Shown piece by piece: positions 56,505-64,000 of a stretch of 64,000 nucleotides of DNA (positions are counted from its first letter, which is position 1; each line of letters begins with the position of its first letter). The stretch is taken from the NCBI GenBank assembly GCA_014843695.1, contig CM026394.1, positions 35,334,670-35,398,669 on the forward strand, in the 5' to 3' direction. This DNA is from Archivesica marissinica (Eukaryota; Mollusca; Bivalvia; Venerida; Vesicomyidae). Under the pieces are notes generated by a model. That model was not told where the DNA came from. It saw only the letters and a program-made list of their open reading frames with translations, and did no database searches. The translations under genes were made by a program, and so were the position numbers.

Positions 56505-59470
56505 GGGTACCAGTATTCTATAAGCATACTTACGATGTCCTTGATATTCATTGGGTACCGGTATTCTATAAACATACTTCATTGGGTACCGGTATTCTAC
56601 AAGCATACTTACGAGGTCTTGTATTCATTGGGTACCGGTATTCTACAAGCATACTTACGAGGTCTTGTATTCATTGGGTACCGGTATTCTATAAACATAC
56701 TTCATTGGGTACCGGTATTCTACAAGCATACTTACGAGGTCTTGTATTCATTGGGTACCGGTATTCTACAAGCATACTTACGAGGTCTTGTATTCATTGG
56801 GTACCGGTATTCTATAAGCATACTTACGATGTCTTGTATTCATTGGGTACCGGTATTCTATAAGCATACTTACGATGTCTTGTATTCATTGGGTACCAGT
56901 ATTCTATAAGCATACTTCATTGGGTACCGGTACTCTATAAGCATACTTATGATGTCTTGTATTCATTGGGTACCAGTATTCTATAAGCATACTTACGAGG
57001 TCTTGTATTCATTGGGTACCGGTATTCTATAAGCATACTTACGAGGTCTTGTATTCATTGGGTACCGGTATTCTATAAGCATACTTACGATGTCTTGTAT
57101 TCATTGGGTACCGGTATTCTATAAGCATACTTACGATGTCTTGTATTCATTGGGTACCGGTATTCTATAAGCATACTTATGATGTCTTGTATTCATTGGG
57201 TACCGGTATTCTATAAGCATACTTCATTGGGTACCGGTACTCTATAAGCATACTTACGATGTCTTGTATTCATTGGGTACCAGTATTCTATAAGCATACT
57301 TCATTGGGTACCGGTATTCTATAAGCATACTTACGATGTCTTGTATTCATTGGGTACCAGTATTCTATAAGCATACTTCATTGGGTACCGGTATTCTATA
57401 AGCATACTTACGAGGTCTTGTATTCATTGGGTACAGGTATTCTATAAGCATACTTATGAGGTCTTGTATTCATTGGGTACCGATATTCTATAAGCATACT
57501 TCATTGGGTACCGGTATTCAATAAGCATACTTATGATGTCTTGTATTCATTGGGTACCGGTATTCTATAAGCATACTTACGAGGTCTTGTATTCATTGGG
57601 TACCGGTATTCTATAAGCATACTTATGAGGTCTTGTATTCATTGGGTACCGGTATTCTATAAGCATACTTCATTGGGTACCGGTATTCAATAAGCATACT
57701 TATGATGTCTTGTATTCATTGGGTACCGGTATTCTATAAGCATACTTACGAGGTCTTGTATTCATTGGGTACCGGTATTCTATAAGCATACTTCATTGGG
57801 TACCGGCATTCTATAAGCATACTTCATTGGGTACCGGTATTCTATAAGCATACTTACGAAGTCTTGTATTCATTGGGTACCGGCATTCTATAAGCATACT
57901 TCATTGGGTACCGGTATTCTATAAGCATACTTACGATGTCTTGTATTCATTGGGTACCGGCATTCTATAAGCATACTTCATTGGGTACCGGTATTCTATA
58001 AGCATACTTACGAGGTCTTGTATTCATTGGGTACCGGTATTCAATAAGCATACTTATGATGTCTTGTATTCATTGGGTACCGGTATTCTATAAGCATACT
58101 TACGAGGTCTTGTATTCATTGGGTACCGGTATTCTACAAGCATACTTACGAGGTCTTGTATTCATTGGGTACCGGTATTCTATAAGCATACTTACGAGGT
58201 CTTGTATTCATTGGGTACCGGTATTCTATAAGCATACTTCATTGGGTACCGGCATTCTATAAGCATACTTCATTGGGTACCGGTATTCTATAAGCATACT
58301 TACGAGGTCTTGTATTCATGGGTACCGGTACTCTATAAGCATACTTACGAGGTCTTGTATTCATTGGGTACCGGTATTCTATAAGCATACTTCATTGGGT
58401 ACCGGTATTCTATAAGCATACTTACGAGGTCTTGTATTCATTGGGTACCGGCATTCTATAAGCATACTTCATTGGGTACCGGTATTCTATAAGCATACTT
58501 ACGAGGTCTTGTATTCATTGGGTACCGGCATTCTATAAGCATACTTACGAGGTCTTGTATTCATTGGGTACCGGCATTCTATAAGCATACTTCATTGGGT
58601 ACCGGTATTTTTAAGCATACTTCATTGGGTACCGGTATTCTATAAGCATACTTACGAGGTCTTGTATTCATTGGGTACCGGTATTCTATAAGCATACTTA
58701 CGAGGTCTTGTATTCATTGGGTACCGGTATTCTATAAGCATACTTCATTGGGTACCGGTATTCAATAAGCATACTTATGATGTCTTGTATTCATTGGGTA
58801 CCGGTATTCTATAAGCATACTTACGAGGTCTTGTATTCATTGGGTACCGGCATTCTATAAGCATACTTCATTGGGTACCGGTATTCTATAAGCATACTTC
58901 ATTGGGTACCGGCATTCTATAAGCATATTTCATTGGGTACCGGTATTCTATAAGCATACTTCATTGGGTACCGGTATTCTATAAGCATACTTACAATGTC
59001 TTGTATTCATTGGGTACCGGCATTCTATAAGCATACTTCATTGGGTACCGGTATTCTATAAGCATACTTCATTGGGTACCGGTATTCTATAAGCATACTT
59101 ACGAGGTCTTGTATTCATTGTGTACCGGCATTCTATAAGCATACTTCATTGGGTACCGGTATTCTATAAGCATACTTATGAGGTCTTGTATTCATTGGGT
59201 ACCGGTATTCTATAAGCATACTTATGATGTCTTGTATTCATTGGGTACCGGTATTCTATAAGCATACTTATGATGTCTTGTATTCATTGGGTACCGGTAT
59301 TCTATAAGCATACTTACGAGGTCTTGTATTCATTGGGTACCGGTATTCAATAAGCATACTTATGATGTCTTGTATTCATTGGGTACCGGTATTCTATAAG
59401 CATACTTATGAGGTCTTGTATTCATTGGGTACCGGTATTCTATAAGCATACTTACGATGTTTTGTATTCA
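56505..59470. repeat. 31/46-bp compound satellite, copy 2 (about 3 kb)
   Basis: The 31-bp unit cattgggtaccggtattcta + taagcatactt alternates irregularly with a 46-bp form that adds acgaggtcttgtatt or acgatgtcttgtatt. Every unit holds GGTACC. This is probably the array that broke the assembly at 42431. Confidence 0.95.
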
Positions 59471-59519
59471 TTGGGTATTCTTGATGCCTCTATAGAGTAT
59501 TCTTGCCTTTCCTTGGCAG

Positions 59520-60848
59520 CCTAAAACATATAGTAAAACATATAGTAAAATATATAGTAAATATATAGTAAAACATATAGTAAAATATATAGTAAAACAT
59601 ATAGTAAATATATAGTAAAATATATAGTAAATATATAGTAAAATATATAGTAAAATATATAGTAAATATATAGTAAAATATATAGTAAAATATATAGTAA
59701 ATATATAGTAAAANNNNNNNNNNNNNNNNNNNNNNNNNNNNNNNNNNNNNNNNNNNNNNNNNNNNNNNNNNNNNNNNNNNNNNNNNNNNNNNNNNNNNNN
59801 NNNNNNNNNNNNNNNNNNNNNNNNNNNNNNNNNNNNNNNNNNNNNNNNNNNNNNNNNNNNNNNNNNNNNNNNNNNNNNNNNNNNNNNNNNNNNNNNNNNN
59901 NNNNNNNNNNNNNNNNNNNNNNNNNNNNNNNNNNNNNNNNNNNNNNNNNNNNNNNNNNNNNNNNNNNNNNNNNNNNNNNNNNNNNNNNNNNNNNNNNNNN
60001 NNNNNNNNNNNNNNNNNNNNNNNNNNNNNNNNNNNNNNNNNNNNNNNNNNNNNNNNNNNNNNNNNNNNNNNNNNNNNNNNNNNNNNNNNNNNNNNNNNNN
60101 NNNNNNNNNNNNNNNNNNNNNNNNNNNNNNNNNNNNNNNNNNNNNNNNNNNNNNNNNNNNNNNNNNNNNNNNNNNNNNNNNNNNNNNNNNNNNNNNNNNN
60201 NNNNNNNNNNNNNNNNNNNNNNNNNNNNNNNNNNNNNNNNNNNNNNNNNNNNNNNNNNNNNNNNNNNNNNNNNNNNNNNNNNNNNNNNNNNNNNNNNNNN
60301 NNNNNNNNNNNNNNNNNNNNNNNNNNNNNNNNNNNNNNNNNNNNNNNNNNNNNNNNNNNNNNNNNNNNNNNNNNNNNNNNNNNNNNNNNNNNNNNNNNNN
60401 NNNNNNNNNNNNNNNNNNNNNNNNNNNNNNNNNNNNNNNNNNNNNNNNNNNNNNNNNNNNNNNNNNNNNNNNNNNNNNNNNNNNNNNNNNNNNNNNNNNN
60501 NNNNNNNNNNNNNNNNNNNNNNNNNNNNNNNNNNNNNNNNNNNNNNNNNNNNNNNNNNNNNNNNNNNNNNNNNNNNNNNNNNNNNNNNNNNNNNNNNNNN
60601 NNNNNNNNNNNNNNNNNNNNNNNNNNNNNNNNNNNNNNNNNNNNNNNNNNNNNNNNNNNNNNNNNNNNNNNNNNNNNNNNNNNNNNNNNNNNNNNNNNNN
60701 NNNNNNNNNNNNNTAGTAAAACATATAGTAAAACATATGATAGTAAAACATATATATAGTAAAACATACATATAGTAAAACATACATATAGTAAAACATA
60801 CATATAGTAAAACATATATATTATAGTAAAACATATAGTAAATATATC
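59520..60848. repeat. AT-rich atatagtaaaac(at) array interrupted by a gap
   Basis: Short units of 11-12 bp on both sides of a 1000-N gap (59714-60713), so the true length is unknown. Confidence 0.9.
59714..60713. other. Assembly gap, exactly 1000 N
   Basis: A placeholder gap within an AT-rich tandem array. Confidence 1.
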
Positions 60849-60926
60849 ATGGTTTGTTTATAATTATGCACATAGATTGGATATATAAACGTATTTAACC
60901 AATTGACACAAATATACATGAATTAA

Positions 60927-61150
60927 CCCTTTGCCTGCTAAGTAAATAAAATCACATTTGCAAACAACATAGATCCAGATCAGCCGTGGCGTTGCGCTAC
61001 GTCTGATCAGGATCTATGTTGTTTGCTATTCAGCAAAGTGTTTTAGCTCCACTATCCCAATAGCATAGAGCCTGATCAGACGGAACATTATGTGATCTGA
61101 CTCTATGCTGCTTGCAAAAATGATTTTATCTGCCGCTAGCGTGCAAAAGG
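60927..61150. mobile_element. 224-bp MITE with TTAA target site, relative of 35619-35857
   Basis: TTAA at 60923-60926 and 61151-61154. Terminal inverted repeats extend about 37 bp with mismatches (ccctttgcctgctaag / cttttgcacgctagcg). The two internal hairpins are built on the same words as the other element (gcaaacaacatagatcc and ggatctatgttgtttgc; tagcatagagcctgatcag). Confidence 0.85.
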
Positions 61151-61199
61151 TTAAGTTACAAACAGCTGACAACATTTCCAGATGAAGTGCATGTATTAC

Positions 61200-61286
61200 C
61201 TTAAGGAGCTCATAATTTGATGTTCTAGAGACAAAGTCGGAGAAATCATTTAACTCTTTCTCTTTCTGTCTGTAGTTTTCTCTAAT
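61200..61286 (-). CDS. Gene C internal exon (coiled-coil-like)
   Basis: Acceptor gatcttttttcag and donor AAG|GTAATA flank 29 codons, phase 0 to 0; both other frames have early stops. It starts IRENYRQKEKELNDFSDFVS and ends RTSNYELLK. The charged heptad-like pattern suggests a coiled coil. It lies 50 bp from a MITE. The rest of the gene is not identified and the family is unknown. Confidence 0.65.
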
Positions 61287-61438
61287 CTGAAAAAAGATCA
61301 TTTATTTGATTACATTTAGAGGCAAGGGGTAACATACACATGAAGGTTTTCCCTCTCACGTGGGTCCAAATTTCTTTGAAAGTGCAAACAGATCCCCATG
61401 AAATATTGTCCTTTATTCTACAATAAATATATTTTAGA

Positions 61439-61580
61439 ATCTTACACTCGTGGTGATTTTATAACATATTTTATGAAGCGAGTTTTGGAATTTTTCTATG
61501 CAAGCTTTTTGACGAGCTTCACAGCAAAATTCCAAATGAGTTTTATAAAATATGGTATGAAATCACCACGATTGTAAGAT
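61439..61580. mobile_element. Foldback/MITE-like element, relative of 28332-28470
   Basis: Arms atcttacactcgtggtgatt and aatcaccacgattgtaagat are complementary with one mismatch. The inner arms are gcgagttttgga/tccaaatgagtt. It is followed by the module shared with 28860-29154. Confidence 0.75.
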
Positions 61581-62124
61581 CATTTATCACATTACAATAC
61601 AGTGCTTTTAATCATGTTTGCACAAAATTACGTTGCTACCTTCATTTTGCCACCAAGCGTCAGAGCAAATTGAAATGATGTCACTAACTTTTCATGATGT
61701 CTCTATGCAAAATGGGCTAAACAGCATTATATTTATTTACGTGTTAAACAGCGCTATAATTATGTCAGGACTTCTTTTAAATCGCCGCATGTCTTATCGT
61801 TAACGTTATGTATCAATTTACATAGAAATATACATAATTGAAAGTTTAATGTACAATTTATAAGGATTATTCTCTCAACCAATCACAATCCTTCCAGATT
61901 GTATTGCACGTGTGTACATATAAGAAAATATGTGATGGCTGTATGAAACTGATTACAAGCAAAGTTATGTGATAAACATTGTTATTATGCCCACAATGCT
62001 GAGCACAAGTTGAATGTTGTATACTGTATCTACATTCCGGTAAACACCGTTTCCCCTGAAATGTTACCGATTGGTTAAAGTTGTTGTTTGAAGTCACAAA
62101 TCGCATGCATTGACATAAATACTG

Positions 62125-63945
62125 ATCTACATCACTATAGTGCTGGTAAGTATGCCCTTGCTTGCAGGCTGCTCATTCGGATCTACATCACTATAGTGCT
62201 GGTAAGTATGCCCTTGCTTGTAGGCTGCTCATTCGGATCTACATCACTATAGTGCTGGTAAGTATGCCCTTGCTTGTAGGCTGCTCATTCTGATCTACAT
62301 CACTATAGTGCTGGTAAGTATGCCCTTGCTTGTAGGCTGCTCATTCTGATCTACATCACTATAGTGCTGGTAAGTATGCCCTTGCTTGTAGGCTGCTCAT
62401 TCGGATCTACATCACTATAGTGCCAGTAAGTATGCTCTTGCAGGTTGCTCATTGTGATCTACATCACTATAGTGCTGGTAAGTATGCCCTTGCTTGTAGG
62501 CTGCTCATTCTGATCTACATCACTATAGTGCTGGTAAGTATGCCCTTGCCTGTAGGCTGCTCATTCTGATCTACATCACTATAGTGCTGGTAAGTATGCG
62601 CTTGCCTGTAGGCTGCTCATTCTGATCTACATCACTATAGTGCTAGTAAGTATGTGCTTGCAGGCTGCTCATTCTGATCTACATCACTATAGTGCTAGTA
62701 AGTATGTGCTTGCCTGTAGGCTGCTCATTCTGATCTACATCACTATAGTGCTAGTAAGTATGTGCTTGCCTGTAGGCTGCTCATTCTGATCAATCACTAT
62801 AGTGCTAGTAAGTATGTGCTTGCTGTAGGCTGCTCATTCTGATCTACATCACTATAGTGCTAGTAAGTATGTGCTTGCCTGTAGGCTGCTCATTCTGATC
62901 TACATCACTATAGTGCTAGTAAGTATGGCTTGCCTGTAGGCTGCTCATTCTGATCTACATCACTATAGTGCTAGTAAGTATGTGCTTGCCTGTAGGCTGC
63001 TCATTCTGATCTACATCACTATAGTGCTGGTAAGTATGCCCTTGCTTGTAGGCTGCTCATTCTGATCTACATCACTATAGTGCTGGTAAGTATGCCCTTG
63101 CCTGTAGGCTGCTCATTCGTATCTACATCATTATAGTGCTGGTAAGTATGCCCTTGCCTGTAGGCTGCTCATTCTGATCTACATCACTATAGTGCTGGTA
63201 AGTATGCCCTTGCCTGTAGGCTGCTCATTCGTATCTACATCATTATAGTGCTGGTAAGTATGTGCTTGCTTGTAGGCTGCTCATTCTGATCTACATCACT
63301 ATAGTGCTGGTAAGTATGCCCTTGCTTGTAGGCTGCTCATTCTGATCTACATCACTATAGTGCTGGTAAGTATGCGCTTGCCTGTAGGCTGCTCATTCGT
63401 ATCTGCATCACTATAGTGCTGGTAAGTATGCGCTTGCTTGTAGGCTACTCATTCGGATCTACATCACTATAGTGCTGATAAGTATGTGCTTGCAGGCTGC
63501 TCATTCTGATCTACATCACTATAGTGCTGGTAAGTATGTGCTTGTAGGCTGCTCATTCAGATCTACATCACTATAGTGCTGGTAAGTATGTGCTTGCCTG
63601 TAGGCTGCTCATTCTGATCTACATCACTATAGTGCTGGTAAGTATGTGCTTGCCTGTAGGCTGCTCATTCTGATCTACATCACTATAGTGCTGGTAAGTA
63701 TGTGCTTGCCTGTAGGCTGCTCATTCTGATCTACATCACTATAGTGCTGGTAAGTATGTGATTGTAGGCTGCTCATTCTGATCTACATCACTATAGTGCT
63801 GGTAAGTATGTGCTTGCAGGCTGCTCATTCTGATCTACATCACTATAGTGCTAGTAAGTATGTGATTGTAGGCTGCTCATTCTGATCTACATCACTATAG
63901 TGCCGATAAGTATGTGCTTGCAGGCTGCTCATTCGGATCTACATA
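62125..63945 (+). repeat. 56-bp satellite, about 33 copies, with splice-site consensus in most units
   Basis: The unit is gctgctcattctgatctaca, tcactatagtgctg, then gtaagtatgcccttgcttgtag. Most units carry gctg|gtaagtatg (a strong donor) and ttgcttgtag|g (an acceptor). These bracket 34 nt exon-like and 22 nt intron-like DNA. It lies near the right window edge. Confidence 0.95.
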
Positions 63946-64000
63946 GCCTGTTTCATCCACAGGGATTCGGCACGTTTGGAGGTACTAGTATATATATTTA
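63946..64000. other. Right edge, unique sequence
   Basis: Begins after the satellite with agcctgtttcatccacaggg. Too short to assign. Confidence 0.3.

Larger units (their letters stand above)
43432..59470. repeat. Large duplicated block, copy 2
   Basis: Co-linear with 26038-42431. Relative to copy 1 it lacks the regions equivalent to about 32480-33770 and 33995-35455, the MITE, the 395-bp LINE end and the 63-bp insertion. It gains a SINE B at 52392-52628 and has different array lengths. Confidence 0.95.

Overview
The window is eukaryotic, non-coding-rich animal DNA, most likely from a mollusc (probably a bivalve). Coding sequence is split into short exons with GT/AG splice sites and matching phases. 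The DNA between exons is packed with tRNA-derived SINEs, LINE remnants, MITE-like elements and long tandem arrays. The repeat ending near 36,230 resembles dispersed repeats common in bivalves. The taxon is inference; nothing here proves it. Two runs of exactly 1000 N (42432-43431 and 59714-60713) are scaffold gaps.

Three genes can be supported by splicing logic. Gene A (+, 2900-7872) has four phase-compatible exons coding a predicted 167-aa charged, partly coiled-coil protein, with AATAAA 58 nt after the stop. Gene B (-, 27988 down to 13089) has eight phase-compatible exons coding a predicted 516-aa type I membrane glycoprotein: signal peptide, Ser/Thr-rich repeats, a cysteine-rich ectodomain, an Asp/Tyr-rich acidic segment, one membrane helix and a short tail. 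I cannot assign either to a family. Gene C (-) is only glimpsed: one good exon at 61286-61200, a short one at 55651-55609 (repeated at 41052-41010), and a possible end near 38.3 kb.

Layout: 1-597 is a 49-bp satellite. 0.6-8 kb is gene A with its introns, one of which holds a SINE blown up into a 48-bp tandem array. 8-13 kb is repeats, including a 33-bp array. 13-28 kb is gene B, whose introns contain several SINEs, a decayed LINE, and 26-bp and 20-bp arrays. 28-42.4 kb is transposons and arrays. After the first gap, 43.4-59.5 kb repeats 26.0-42.4 kb at high identity. This is either a tandem duplication or, more likely, two haplotypes left side by side in the assembly. 59.5-64 kb holds a short AT-rich array, a gap, a MITE, a gene C exon and a 56-bp satellite that carries splice-site consensus in most units.

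The recurring theme is that tandem arrays were born inside other elements: SINE C internal sequence, a LINE reverse-transcriptase motif, and the 3' halves of two gene B exons. The two copies of the duplicated block act as occupied and empty sites, which date several transposon insertions.
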